From Ruegeria atlantica (GTDB taxonomy: Bacteria; Pseudomonadota; Alphaproteobacteria; Rhodobacterales; Rhodobacteraceae), in the NCBI RefSeq assembly GCF_013032455.1, contig NZ_WQCF01000001.1, forward strand, positions 1 through 64,000: a stretch of 64,000 bases of DNA, read 5' to 3'. Below, one piece after another: positions 29,095-38,146 of the stretch. The notes beneath the pieces are model-generated. The model was not told the origin of the DNA, searched no databases, and was given only the letters and a program-made list of their open reading frames with translations. A program made the position numbers and the translations under genes. The stretch's first letter is position 1. Every line of letters begins with the position of its first letter.

Positions 29095-29622
29095 GTGCCA
29101 GAAGACCTGAACAATATGTACCGCGTCCGTGGACACGTAAAATGGTTCGACCCCGCCAAGGGGTACGGATTTGTCGTGTCGGACGAGGGGGGTCCGGATA
29201 TTCTGTTGCATGTGAACGTGTTGCGTAATTTTGGCCAAAGCTCGGTCGCGGATGGTGCCGGGATTGAGATCATGACGCACCGGACTGACCGTGGTGTTCA
29301 GGCGGTAGAGATTCTCAGTGTTGATCCGCCTGCGCGCACCGACTCAATGATGCTGGCAGACTTTGCCGAGTTGGACCCGGTGGTCATTGCGGAAGCACCG
29401 CTAGAGGCCGCGCGGGTGAAATGGTTCGACAAAGGTAAGGGTTTTGGCTTTGCCAATGTCTTTGGTCGGGACGAGGACGTTTTCCTGCATATTGAGGTTC
29501 TGCGTCGATCCGGGCTTGCCGATCTGCAACCGGGTGAAGCGCTGGCTATGCGCGTCATTGACGGCAAGCGTGGTCGCATGGCGGCTCAGGTACTGGCCTG
29601 GGAAGCGGCACTGGACGACTGA
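29095..29622 (+). CDS. Double cold-shock domain protein
   Basis: A 175-residue protein with two cold-shock domains. The first, at about 10-75, has the RNP-type motifs KGYGFV and ILLHV; the second, at about 105-170, has KGFGFANVFG and VFLHIEV. Two-domain versions are typical of alphaproteobacteria (similar to Caulobacter CspC/CspD) and bind single-stranded RNA or DNA. The GTG at 29095 has GGGAAAA upstream; an ATG seven codons later (29116) is possible. DUF192 begins 6 bases after its stop, so they form an operon. Confidence 0.9.
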   Translation: MPEDLNNMYRVRGHVKWFDPAKGYGFVVSDEGGPDILLHVNVLRNFGQSSVADGAGIEIMTHRTDRGVQAVEILSVDPPARTDSMMLADFAELDPVVIAEAPLEAARVKWFDKGKGFGFANVFGRDEDVFLHIEVLRRSGLADLQPGEALAMRVIDGKRGRMAAQVLAWEAALDD

Positions 29623-29628
29623 TTCAAC

Positions 29629-30096
29629 ATGAAAAGATTCCTCGCGGTTCTTGCTGGTTTAACAATGCTATGGACCGGAGAGGTTTTGGCAGAATGTTAC
29701 GCTGACCGCGTCAATCTGCGTAACGACAAGACACAAATCACCTTTAATGTAGAGTTGGCGATTAGTCGGGAAGACAGGGCGCGCGGATTGATGTTCCGTG
29801 AGTCGATACCGAAACGTTCCGGTATGTTGTTTGTGTTTGATCCGCCGCAGCGGACTGCATTCTGGATGAAAAACACCCTGATTCCTTTGGATATCATTTT
29901 TCTGGATCGCACCGGTACAGTGGTGCACGTTCATGAAAACGCGATTCCCGGAGATGAAACACTTATCGAAGGTGGGGATTCGATCTTTGCAGTGCTTGAA
30001 ATCAAAGCAGGATTGGCTTCGCGGTACCTGATCACGCCAGGAACACAGATGCAGCACGAAATTTTTTCGCAAGGTCCTGCAATTTGGCCCTGTTAG
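29629..30096 (+). CDS. DUF192 family secreted protein
   Basis: A 155-residue protein with a signal peptide (about 1-21, cleavage after VLA) and a DUF192 domain. The family signature is the RGLMFRESIPKRSGMLFVFDPP stretch, followed by FWMKNTLIPLDIIFLD and AVLEIKAGLA. The function of the family is not firmly known; it is a small beta-rich secreted domain. It is cotranscribed with the cold-shock gene, 6 bases apart, an arrangement seen in other alphaproteobacteria. Confidence 0.9.
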   Translation: MKRFLAVLAGLTMLWTGEVLAECYADRVNLRNDKTQITFNVELAISREDRARGLMFRESIPKRSGMLFVFDPPQRTAFWMKNTLIPLDIIFLDRTGTVVHVHENAIPGDETLIEGGDSIFAVLEIKAGLASRYLITPGTQMQHEIFSQGPAIWPC

Positions 30097-30140
30097 GGCT
30101 TTTCAAATCAGATTGTCATCGTTAGGAACAGCGCACGGTC

Positions 30141-30217
30141 CGGGGCGTGGCGCAGTCTGGTAGCGCACCTGTTTTGGGTACAGGGGGTCGTAGGTTCGAA
30201 TCCTGCCGCCCCGACCA
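30141..30217 (+). tRNA. tRNA-Pro (TGG)
   Basis: CGGGGCG acceptor stem, CGCAG...GCGC D arm, anticodon loop TTTGGGT with anticodon TGG, T arm GGTTCGAATCC and encoded CCA. It stands alone, with a hypothetical lipoprotein gene facing it from the right. Confidence 0.97.
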
Positions 30218-30227
30218 CTTCTTTCTC

Positions 30228-30698
30228 TTATGTCGATGAACCACCCATCGCTTGGAAAAGCGCGCCAAGCGCTTTGTCCAATGCTTTGCTTTCTACTGGA
30301 ACTTGGGCTGAAGGGCCGTTTTTGCGTGGCACGTTGAAGAACAGTTCAGCCTCCACGCGATAACCTGATGCGTTCTTGGTCGAGGTCATACGCATCACGC
30401 TTTTAGGCAGGTCCTGCGGATATCCGCCGTAGTTGAGAATCAGATAGGCCGTAGTTTCGGGTGGCAGCAGTTCGGTGCATTCGAAAACCTGATTGCCGGT
30501 CTTTGTGAACTCTTCTCCCGGTCCGTTGCACTCGATCTCGAACGCGTCGAAGAGTTGTTCAGGATAGCTGTCAAACTGTGCGCTGCGCGTCGAAGGGGGC
30601 ACATCTTGTGGTGTGCATGCCGTCATCAGGCTAAGCATTAGAGACCAGAAAAAGGCATTTCTCACGGTTGGGGCCCAGTTTTTGTCTATTTTCTGCAT
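30228..30698 (-). CDS. Putative lipoprotein, 156 residues
   Basis: An N-terminal basic stretch and hydrophobic helix (about 13-27) end in LMTAC, a plausible lipobox with Cys at 28. The remainder is a soluble domain with two more Cys (IECNG and FECTE) that could form a disulfide. No family is recognised. It converges on tRNA-Pro and stands alone otherwise. Confidence 0.65.
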   Translation of the reverse strand: MQKIDKNWAPTVRNAFFWSLMLSLMTACTPQDVPPSTRSAQFDSYPEQLFDAFEIECNGPGEEFTKTGNQVFECTELLPPETTAYLILNYGGYPQDLPKSVMRMTSTKNASGYRVEAELFFNVPRKNGPSAQVPVESKALDKALGALFQAMGGSST

Positions 30699-31196
30699 GC
30701 GGCCCCTTGGGTCTTTGCCCGATCGACTGTGACTTGATTCTCTTTGAGCCTAGCCATCTTACGTTGGGTTTATCAAATGCTGCTAACTCTGCTGAGAAAA
30801 ACGGTTAATCCTGTTGGCGGTTCAAGGGGCTGATGGGAATGCCTGGTGGATGAACCTGTGGAGGAATCGGAATCTCCGGTGCTGGACGGCCAGAAAACAA
30901 TCGGGTCAACAAAAAAGATTTCAAAAATGACAGAAAAATGGCGTTGACGATCTATGGGTGAATACGCCAGATTGTATGGGCCGAATGTGGTGCCACTAAA
31001 TCTGGTAGTAAAAGCAGAATAGGGCATAGGGCGAGGGTCGGAAAGCACATTAATTAAACGTGCAACCGTATTGGCGGTTTTGCGCTGTTAGAGACAGCGC
31101 CTGATCGTTTGCGCCTTGAATTTCGGGCACGGCGGATGGGTCGCAAGAGCACCTTTGATGCCAAGGGACAAGTTGATTGAATCTAGGGCTGCGGAC
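30699..31196. other. 498-base non-coding region upstream of nrdJ, with hairpins
   Basis: I see no convincing gene. Two inverted repeats lie on the nrdJ side: CCAGATT (30967-30973) with AATCTGG (30999-31005), and GCGCTGT (31082-31088) with ACAGCGC (31094-31100). The distance suggests a long leader, perhaps regulatory for a B12-dependent enzyme, but I could not match it to the cobalamin riboswitch consensus. The minus-strand frame at 30773-31048 is low-complexity and probably spurious. Confidence 0.5.
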
Positions 31197-34100
31197 ATGA
31201 AGATTGACAGGAAATTCACCAAATCGGGGCAAGACGCGTACGCAGAGTTGGACTTTGTTTCTGCAACGTCTGAGATTCGGAACCCGGACGGTACCATTGT
31301 CTTTCGCCTCGAAGAAATCGAAGTTCCAGCGAAATGGAGCCAAGTTGCAAGCGATGTCATCGCACAAAAGTATTTCCGTAAAGCCGGGGTTCCGTCCGCT
31401 CTGAAAAAGGTGAAAGAGAAGGACGTTCCCGAATTTCTGTGGCGTTCGGTCCCGGCAGAAGGCGCTGAATTTGGTGGGGAAACCTCGTCGAAGCAGGTCT
31501 TCGACCGGCTGGCTGGTGCATGGGCGTACTGGGGTTGGAAAGGCGGTTATTTCTCGAGCGAGGAAGACGCGCGCGCTTACTTTGACGAGATGCGCTATAT
31601 GCTGGCCACCCAGCGCGCCGCGCCGAACTCGCCGCAGTGGTTCAACACCGGTCTTCACTGGGCCTACGGAATCGACGGCCCCGCTCAGGGACACCACTAT
31701 GTCGATTATAAAACCGGCAAGTTGACCAAATCGAAATCCGCATACGAACATCCGCAGCCGCACGCGTGCTTCATCCAGTCTGTCGGCGATGATCTGGTCA
31801 ACGAAGGCGGCATCATGGACCTGTGGGTGCGTGAAGCGCGCCTGTTCAAATACGGCTCGGGGACCGGGACCAACTTCAGCCATTTGCGTGCAGATGGCGA
31901 AGCGCTGTCGGGTGGCGGCAAGTCTTCGGGCCTCATGGGCTTTCTCAAGATCGGCGACCGCGCCGCTGGCGCGATCAAATCAGGCGGGACAACCCGTCGA
32001 GCAGCAAAGATGGTAATCGTCGATGCAGATCACCCGGACATCGAGCAATTCATCGAATGGAAGGTGATCGAAGAGCAGAAGGTGGCCTCGATCGTTGCCG
32101 GATCGAAGATGCACGAGAAGATGCTGAACGGCATTTTCGAGGCCATCCGCAGCTGGGACGGCGCGCAGGAAGACGCGTATGACCCCAACAAGAATGACAG
32201 CCTGAAGAAAGCGGTTCGCGAAGCCAAAAAGGTGGCGATCCCAGAGACTTACATCAAGCGCGTGCTGGACTACGCCAAGCAAGGCCACGACAGCATCGAA
32301 TTCCCGACCTACGACACGGACTGGGATTCAGAAGCCTATAGCTCGGTCTCTGGGCAGAACTCGAACAACTCGATCCGCGTGACCAATGCGTTCCTGACCG
32401 CGGTTGAAAAAGATGCCGATTGGGAGCTGATCAATCGGACCGACGGCAAGGTTGCCAAAACCGTCAAGGCGCGGGATCTGTGGGAAAAAGTAGGCCACGC
32501 CGCTTGGGCCTGCGCCGATCCCGGCATCCAGTTCCACGACACGGTCAACGAGTGGCACACATGCCCCGAAGACGGTGAGATCCGTGGCTCGAACCCGTGC
32601 TCGGAATACATGTTCCTTGATGACACGGCCTGTAACCTAGCGTCGATGAACCTGCTGACCTTCCTGAAGGATGGTGAGTTTCAGGCCGCGGATTACATGC
32701 ACGCCTCGCGTCTGTGGACCCTGACGCTGGAAATCTCAGTGACGATGGCGCAGTTCCCGTCGAAGGAAATCGCGCAGCTGTCTTATGACTTCCGTACCCT
32801 GGGTCTGGGCTACGCCAATATCGGCGGTCTGCTGATGAACATGGGCTACAGCTACGACTCGGATGAAGGGCGGGCGATCTGTGGTGCGCTGACGGCGATC
32901 ATGACCGGTGTGGCCTATGCAACCTCGGCTGAGATCGCCGGAGAGCTTGGCTCGTTCAAGGGCTACGAACGGAACGCCGATCACATGCTGCGCGTCATCC
33001 GCAACCACCGCCGTGCATCGCAGGGCGTGACCGAAGGTTATGAGAAACTGGCGGTGAAGCCTGTGCCTCTGGACCACGGCAACTGCCCAGACAAGCGTCT
33101 GGTCGATCTGGCCATGTCGGCTTGGGATGAGGCGCTGAGCCTCGGTGAGAAAAACGGCTACCGCAACGCACAGGCCACCGTGATCGCGCCAACCGGCACC
33201 ATCGGACTGGTGATGGATTGCGACACCACCGGGATCGAGCCGGACTTTGCGCTGGTCAAGTTCAAGAAGCTGGCCGGTGGCGGTTACTTTAAGATCATCA
33301 ACCGCTCGGTGCCGTCGGCGCTGGAAAAGCTGGGATATTCCTCGGCTCAGATCGAGGAGATCGTGGGCTATGCGGTCGGCCACGGCACCATCGGCAACGC
33401 ACCGGGGATCAATCACACCTCACTGACTGGCCATGGTTTTGGCCCGAACGAACTGGCTAAAGTGGACGCCGCGCTGGAGAGCGCCTTCGACATCCGGTTT
33501 GTCTTCAACCAGTGGACACTGGGCGAGGATTTCTGCACCGGCGTTCTGGGCATCCCGGCGACCAAGCTGAACGATCCAACTTTCGATCTGCTGCGCCATC
33601 TGGGGTTCACCCGCGCGGATATCGACGCGGCCAACGACCATGTCTGCGGAACCATGACTCTGGAAGGGGCTCCGCACCTTAAAGAGGAACACTACGCGAT
33701 TTTCGACTGCGCAAATCCGTGCGGTAAAAAAGGCAAGCGTTTCCTTGGGGTTGATAGTCACATCACCATGATGGCGGCGGCACAGAGCTTCATTTCGGGC
33801 GCGATCTCAAAAACGATCAATATGCCCAACGACGCGACCATCGAGGACTGCCAGAAAGCATATGAACTCAGCTGGTCGCTGGGGGTGAAGGCCAACGCGC
33901 TCTATCGTGACGGCTCGAAACTGTCGCAGCCTCTGGCGGCGGCGCTGGTCGAGGATGATGATGAGGCAGCGGAAGTGCTGGAAAGCGGCTCGGCGCAGGA
34001 GAAGGCTGTAGTTCTGGCCGAGAAGGTGATCGAGAAGGTTGTGGTCAAGGAAATGATCCGCAGCCATCGCGAGAAGCTGCCGCATCGCCGCAAGGGTTAT

Positions 34101-34817
34101 ACCCAGAAAGCGATTGTTGGCGGCCACAAGGTCTATCTGCGGACCGGTGAGTTCGAAGACGGCAAGCTTGGCGAGATTTTCATCGACATGCACAAGGAAG
34201 GCGCTGGCTTCCGGGCGATGATGAACAACTTTGCCATCGCCGTGTCGGTTGGCCTGCAATACGGCGTGCCGCTGGAGGAGTTCGTCGACGCCTTCACCTT
34301 TACCAAGTTCGAACCGGCGGGGATGGTACAGGGCAACGACTCGATCAAGAACGCGACGTCGATCCTTGATTACATCTTCCGCGAACTGGCCGTGTCCTAT
34401 CTGGACCGCACCGATCTGGCCCATGTGAAGCCCGAAGGCGCAACCTTCGATGATCTGGGCAGAGGCGAAGAAGACGGTTTGTCTAATGTCTCGGAAATTA
34501 GTGAAAGTGCGGCGTCCAAGTCATTGGAAGTGCTTAAGCAAATCAGTTCCACAGGTTATCTGCGTAAGCGGTTGCCGCAGGATCTGGCCGTGTTCAATGC
34601 AGGCCAGGCTGACCTGAACGGCATGGCTGAAACAGCGGCTGCATTTGAGGCTCCGGCAACGGAAACCGCCGTCGCCACAAGCATGGATGCTCGCACTAAG
34701 GCCAAAATGCAGGGCTACGAGGGTGATCCTTGTGGCGAATGCGGAAACTACACGCTGGTGCGCAACGGCACCTGCATGAAATGCAACACCTGCGGCGCGA
34801 CCAGCGGGTGTAGCTAA
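31197..34817 (+). CDS. nrdJ: Vitamin B12-dependent (class II) ribonucleoside-diphosphate reductase
   Basis: A 1206-residue adenosylcobalamin-dependent ribonucleotide reductase that makes deoxyribonucleotides with or without oxygen. The reductase barrel includes [16 protein letters not shown] with a redox Cys, [20 protein letters not shown] with the central catalytic region, and [16 protein letters not shown]. The C-terminus has a zinc-ribbon-like tail ([15 protein letters not shown]) and ends in a Cys pair for re-reduction. The length is normal, with no intein. The start at 31197 is set by the family opening; in-frame codons upstream lack resemblance. It is a sole, full-length gene. Confidence 0.96.
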   Translation: MKIDRKFTKSGQDAYAELDFVSATSEIRNPDGTIVFRLEEIEVPAKWSQVASDVIAQKYFRKAGVPSALKKVKEKDVPEFLWRSVPAEGAEFGGETSSKQVFDRLAGAWAYWGWKGGYFSSEEDARAYFDEMRYMLATQRAAPNSPQWFNTGLHWAYGIDGPAQGHHYVDYKTGKLTKSKSAYEHPQPHACFIQSVGDDLVNEGGIMDLWVREARLFKYGSGTGTNFSHLRADGEALSGGGKSSGLMGFLKIGDRAAGAIKSGGTTRRAAKMVIVDADHPDIEQFIEWKVIEEQKVASIVAGSKMHEKMLNGIFEAIRSWDGAQEDAYDPNKNDSLKKAVREAKKVAIPETYIKRVLDYAKQGHDSIEFPTYDTDWDSEAYSSVSGQNSNNSIRVTNAFLTAVEKDADWELINRTDGKVAKTVKARDLWEKVGHAAWACADPGIQFHDTVNEWHTCPEDGEIRGSNPCSEYMFLDDTACNLASMNLLTFLKDGEFQAADYMHASRLWTLTLEISVTMAQFPSKEIAQLSYDFRTLGLGYANIGGLLMNMGYSYDSDEGRAICGALTAIMTGVAYATSAEIAGELGSFKGYERNADHMLRVIRNHRRASQGVTEGYEKLAVKPVPLDHGNCPDKRLVDLAMSAWDEALSLGEKNGYRNAQATVIAPTGTIGLVMDCDTTGIEPDFALVKFKKLAGGGYFKIINRSVPSALEKLGYSSAQIEEIVGYAVGHGTIGNAPGINHTSLTGHGFGPNELAKVDAALESAFDIRFVFNQWTLGEDFCTGVLGIPATKLNDPTFDLLRHLGFTRADIDAANDHVCGTMTLEGAPHLKEEHYAIFDCANPCGKKGKRFLGVDSHITMMAAAQSFISGAISKTINMPNDATIEDCQKAYELSWSLGVKANALYRDGSKLSQPLAAALVEDDDEAAEVLESGSAQEKAVVLAEKVIEKVVVKEMIRSHREKLPHRRKGYTQKAIVGGHKVYLRTGEFEDGKLGEIFIDMHKEGAGFRAMMNNFAIAVSVGLQYGVPLEEFVDAFTFTKFEPAGMVQGNDSIKNATSILDYIFRELAVSYLDRTDLAHVKPEGATFDDLGRGEEDGLSNVSEISESAASKSLEVLKQISSTGYLRKRLPQDLAVFNAGQADLNGMAETAAAFEAPATETAVATSMDARTKAKMQGYEGDPCGECGNYTLVRNGTCMKCNTCGATSGCS

Positions 34818-34823
34818 GGCAAG

Positions 34824-35121
34824 CGCCCCGGCAACCCGGGGTGTAGGGACCAGGATTTCCCCCCGGACTTCCGGTCCCGACGAATACGGGGCAAGGCAAA
34901 GCCTGAGACTTACCTCTGGGCGCCTTGCTTCACTCGGCCGACATGCCCGTGTTGGCCGGGAACAGGGTGGGGCGGAATATTTGCTCCCTCCCACTCTTTC
35001 ACGGGGCGGGTGCGCTCGTCCCATGCGCAGTCCAGGCCGCAGGCAAAAAAATACCGGGCGGTCAACGAAATGAGCCTGGAAGGCGAAACTGACAGGGGGC
35101 TTCGGCCCCCTTCTTCTTTTT
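34824..35121 (+). ncRNA. Unassigned structured RNA or 3' UTR behind nrdJ
   Basis: Almost the whole interval pairs locally into consecutive hairpins: 34824-34843 (8 bp), 34846-34878, 34891-34928 (7 bp plus two inner helices), 34933-34960 (11 bp), 34965-34992, 35011-35029, 35054-35079 and a final GC-rich terminator. Several helices contain G-U pairs, which argues for function as RNA. No ORF fits. It is not RNase P, tmRNA or SRP RNA by inspection. It may be an independent small RNA, a processed nrdJ 3' end or a mobile repeat. Strand is chosen from the terminator. Confidence 0.5.
35095..35121 (+). terminator. Rho-independent terminator ending the nrdJ 3' region
   Basis: GGGGGC-TTCG-GCCCCC is a stable UUCG-type tetraloop hairpin followed by TTCTTCTTTTT. 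It is directional for the plus strand and lies 277 bases after the nrdJ stop. Confidence 0.92.
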
Positions 35122-35365
35122 GCCCAAAATTGGATCTCTGAGCAGAGGATTGCCTGAACAACCATGTTTCGTCGGGCAAGTGTTGCCGGCAAGGGCAGGA
35201 TGAATTTTTCCAAGCGGCTCGCCGCGAACGCGACTCTGTCAAACACGCGGAGATTGGCTCGAAAGCGGCTTGAACACGCAATGCGGGTGACAGGGTATGG
35301 GTTTACATTCTTTTTGATGCTTGTCCGGACGACCAAACGAACAAATTGAATCAGGAGGCATCAAA

Positions 35366-35611
35366 ATGAAACCGCAAACTCTGGCAACTCTGACCGCCCT
35401 TGCAATTGGATTGCCCGCGCTGGCCATCGCACAATCTGCAGCTGACGAAAATGGCGATGGTGTTTTGACCATCGAAGAGGTTCAGGCTGTATTGCCCGAA
35501 ATGAATACAGACACATTTTCGGCGATGGACACAAATGGTGATGGCGCGTTGGATGAAGCAGAAATCGCTGTTGCTCAGGAAGCCGGGCTTTTGCCTGCGA
35601 GTGATGGTTGA
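35366..35611 (+). CDS. Secreted EF-hand protein, 81 residues
   Basis: An N-terminal signal peptide (about 1-23, ending AIA) is followed by two EF-hand calcium loops, DENGDGVLTIEE and DTNGDGALDEAE. Both have the expected Asp/Asn/Gly/Glu ligands. The ATG at 35366 has a near-perfect AGGAGG at 35353-35358. It is probably a periplasmic or secreted calcium binder; its partner is unknown. A bidirectional terminator follows, shared with mttB. Confidence 0.85.
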   Translation: MKPQTLATLTALAIGLPALAIAQSAADENGDGVLTIEEVQAVLPEMNTDTFSAMDTNGDGALDEAEIAVAQEAGLLPASDG

Positions 35612-35621
35612 TCACTAAAGG

Positions 35622-35650
35622 AACGCGGCCAGATTTTTTCTGGCCGCGTT
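35622..35650. terminator. Bidirectional terminator between the EF-hand gene and mttB
   Basis: AACGCGGCCAGA and TCTGGCCGCGTT form a perfect 12-bp stem around a T5 loop, sitting between converging genes. T-rich tails on both sides are short, yet the stem is strong. Confidence 0.85.
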
Positions 35651-35659
35651 TACATTGTC

Positions 35660-37204
35660 TTATGAGGGTAGATGAATGTTAAATTTTTCCCGAATCTCGG
35701 CGTCCAAAAGCGGGTCGAACCGGGCCGGAGATGCTGTAGACAAAATCTCCTCCTTCCGTTTGATTGCCTTTTCGATCAGATCGGGTTTGCCTAGTTCCGC
35801 CCATTCCTTTGGTGAGGTGCGATCCCCGAAGTTGGGATAGACATAATCCGCCTGCATCCGGCCGAGTGTTGCATCGGTGCCCAGATAGTGACCCGGCCCG
35901 CCTATGCAGACCTCGGCAATCTGATCCAGTGCCAAAGTTTCATCAGTGACCTCGATGCCGCGCACGCAGCGTTGCGCCTGGCCGATCAAGTCATCGCTGA
36001 GTATCAGGCTTTCGTGGCAAAAACCCAGCAGTGAGGCGTGCATGCCTGCAGCTTCGTACACCATATTCAGCCCCGATAGGCCCGCCATGACGTTTGAGCA
36101 CATTTGCTCCCAGCCGGCTTGCATGTCGGGCAATTTTGAATCTGACGCACCGGCAGCAGCTCCGCCCGGCAGATCGTAGAAACGGTGCATCTGGGCGCAT
36201 CCTGCGGTTAACAGGGCCTGCTCGCCAGATCCGATGGACATCGCGCCCGTGCGCAGGTCTAGACCAAAAGGCCAAGTGCCAAAAATAGCCGGCGCACCGG
36301 GGCTTACGGCGTTTACATAAACCAAACCGGCAAGGCATTCCGCAGTGGCCTGAGTAATTGCGCCCGCGATTGTTGAGGGCGCGGTGGCCCCAGCCATCCC
36401 GGCGGACAACAGCAGAACCGGCATTCCGGCCTTGATGCACTCCTCCATCACTTCGCAGCTTTCGGTTGCGAATTTCATCGGAGGCACGACAAAGCAGTTG
36501 GAGTTTGAAACGAATGGCCGCTCTCGATACTTGTTTTCGCCACCTGCGATCATGTGGATCATCTCCATCGCGGGGGCCACATGGCTGGGTTCGGTAAACG
36601 ATGTTCCGATATGTTTGAACGTGCCTGAGCAGGCGGCGTAGATCGTGTTCAGGTCCATCTCAAGGTTGTCTGGGATATCGCGACAAACCATAGGGCGCTG
36701 GACAAAGTGAATATTTTCCAACTGTTCGCAAATGCGGGCGGCATCATGCAGATCCTGAACGGTCGAGTCACGGTATTCCTGCCCATGAACGTCGACCATG
36801 CTTACTGCTGCACCGGCTGTACCGTAGTGAACCTTTGTGCCGGACAGTTCGAGGTCGGTTTTACCGTCCCGACTGTAGAGAGTGATTGTCCGATTGGCCT
36901 TGGCGATCGTGTCTTCAACCAGCGCGCGGGGGAACCGGATGCGGCCATCATCGCCAAGAATACACCCGGCGGCGACCAGATAGTCGATGCCGCTTTGGGG
37001 AGCATCCGCCAGACCAATTGTTTCAAGCGCTGTCAGAGCGGCTTGGTGGATGCGTTCGATCTGTGCTGGGGTCAGAACATTGAGAACACCACCCTCCATG
37101 CCGGGGCGGACGGGGCGCAGATGCTCGGGCAGGGCAGTGGCACGGGCAGCACGCCGCGCGGCGCGTCCACCGCTGCGGGATGTGGTGCGGGATTGATCGT
37201 TCAT
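35660..37204 (-). CDS. mttB: MttB-family (trimethylamine/betaine-type) methyltransferase
   Basis: A 514-residue member of the MttB superfamily, which transfers methyl groups from quaternary or tertiary amines to a corrinoid protein. The frame is uninterrupted and ends in TAA, with no in-frame TAG, so it lacks the pyrrolysine of archaeal trimethylamine enzymes and belongs to the non-pyrrolysine group, some of which demethylate glycine betaine, proline betaine or carnitine. KVHYGTAGAAVSMVDVHG and IGGPGHYLGTDATL are typical. A basic Arg/Ala-rich N-terminus precedes the barrel. No corrinoid gene is adjacent; the nearest is at 8754-9452. The true substrate cannot be read from the sequence. Confidence 0.9.
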   Translation of the reverse strand: MNDQSRTTSRSGGRAARRAARATALPEHLRPVRPGMEGGVLNVLTPAQIERIHQAALTALETIGLADAPQSGIDYLVAAGCILGDDGRIRFPRALVEDTIAKANRTITLYSRDGKTDLELSGTKVHYGTAGAAVSMVDVHGQEYRDSTVQDLHDAARICEQLENIHFVQRPMVCRDIPDNLEMDLNTIYAACSGTFKHIGTSFTEPSHVAPAMEMIHMIAGGENKYRERPFVSNSNCFVVPPMKFATESCEVMEECIKAGMPVLLLSAGMAGATAPSTIAGAITQATAECLAGLVYVNAVSPGAPAIFGTWPFGLDLRTGAMSIGSGEQALLTAGCAQMHRFYDLPGGAAAGASDSKLPDMQAGWEQMCSNVMAGLSGLNMVYEAAGMHASLLGFCHESLILSDDLIGQAQRCVRGIEVTDETLALDQIAEVCIGGPGHYLGTDATLGRMQADYVYPNFGDRTSPKEWAELGKPDLIEKAIKRKEEILSTASPARFDPLLDAEIREKFNIHLPS

Positions 37205-37621
37205 GGTTTGGATTCCGGAATTTGAGTGGGGACAGGGTGGCTTGGTTTACGCCCCCAATGGCCGCCCACGCGCAGCACGCCCACGATCCGCGCCGATAGT
37301 GCGGCTGACCAGTCGAATTTTCCAAACTTCGTTTTGCATAAAGCTCCTCACCTTATGAGCCGAAGTATTCCGCTGCGCACCGGTATATTCTGTTCTGTTT
37401 GCGACTAGGGTGCCCAAAAGCGAAGTGTAAATGGGAATGTCACACTGTTTTATATATCTGCATATTTTTTCCCAGATGAGGTAAAAAATTTGTTATAGTT
37501 TATTCACTTATTTTAAATTGGTTCCGGATCTAAATTGAATCTTAAGGATTTTGAGCCAGATTTCTAAGTTAACTTGACTTTAAAGACTGAAGCTGCGGCA
37601 ATTGGTTTTTAGGAGAGATTA
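37205..37621. promoter_or_regulatory. 417-base divergent regulatory region with AT-rich core
   Basis: No gene is apparent between mttB and the outer-membrane protein gene. The right half (about 37430-37620) is strikingly AT-rich. It contains a TTAA-N7-TTAA motif at 37569-37583, like the CtrA core, 38 bases before the start, and a good AGGAGAG ribosome site at 37612-37618. Composition makes such motifs more likely by chance here. Confidence 0.4.
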
Positions 37622-38140
37622 ATGAAAGCCCTTAAGGCCCTCAGTTTAATAGCGTTTGTGTCGCTCGCGACGCCGCTGCTGGCTGAGGATTGGTCGGGGG
37701 CTTATGCTGGTTTCAGCTTTGGATATGCAGATGCGGATGGGCCAAAAGGCTCGGGCGACGACGACCTTAGTTTTGGTCTTCATGCCGGATTCGATCGTGA
37801 TTTCGGAAATTTTGTTCTGGGTGGTGAACTGGAATATAATCGCCTGTCTCTGGATCTGGGTGAGGGTGAGGGAAGCCTGGACAGTGTATCAAGCCTGAAA
37901 ATTCGCGGTGGATATGATTTTGGTGCGGCGTTGGGCTACGTGGTGGTTGGTGCCGCTAGGGCCGACTCCACAGTTGATAACGACACGGCCGCCGTTTACG
38001 GAATTGGCGTCGCTTATCCTGTAAATGATCGGTTGATCATCAGCGGTGAAGCGTTGAGGCAGGAATTCGATGATGTCACCCGTTCGAACGGCACTTTGGA
38101 CACCAGCATCTTTAACCTGCGGACATCGTTCCGCTTTTGA
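37622..38140 (+). CDS. Outer-membrane beta-barrel protein (Omp25/opacity-type)
   Basis: A 172-residue protein with a signal peptide (about 1-21, ending LLA) and a barrel of roughly eight alternating strands. The opening WSGAYAGFSFGYADADG and the ending NLRTSFRF, with a C-terminal Phe, match small alphaproteobacterial surface porin-like proteins. Function is unknown; it may be structural or a surface antigen-like barrel. Its AT-rich leader and strong ribosome site suggest high expression. Confidence 0.85.
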   Translation: MKALKALSLIAFVSLATPLLAEDWSGAYAGFSFGYADADGPKGSGDDDLSFGLHAGFDRDFGNFVLGGELEYNRLSLDLGEGEGSLDSVSSLKIRGGYDFGAALGYVVVGAARADSTVDNDTAAVYGIGVAYPVNDRLIISGEALRQEFDDVTRSNGTLDTSIFNLRTSFRF

Positions 38141-38146
38141 AGCCTG

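Noticed and set aside
30773..31048. 91-codon minus-strand frame between a lipoprotein gene and nrdJ
   Set aside because: The translation is Ser/Thr/Pro-rich low complexity, without a ribosome site or recognisable family, and it covers the presumed nrdJ leader.
30760..31196. Possible cobalamin riboswitch upstream of nrdJ
   Set aside because: Short stretches such as GGGAAT...GGTG resemble parts of the motif, but the conserved core with its B12-box (GCCACTG) arrangement is not assembled.
31197..34817. Intein in nrdJ
   Set aside because: The length of 1206 residues is normal for the family and no intein splice motifs interrupt the catalytic segments.
34521..35336. Long minus-strand frame (271 codons) overlapping the end of nrdJ
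   Set aside because: It runs antisense through nrdJ and through the hairpin-dense region, and its Arg/Pro-rich product looks like a GC-rich shadow.
35164..35349. 61-codon plus-strand frame before the EF-hand gene
   Set aside because: It has no ribosome site and its basic product matches nothing; it is probably the untranslated leader of the EF-hand gene.
35660..37204. Pyrrolysine in mttB
   Set aside because: The frame runs to TAA without any in-frame TAG, so the enzyme belongs to the non-pyrrolysine group.
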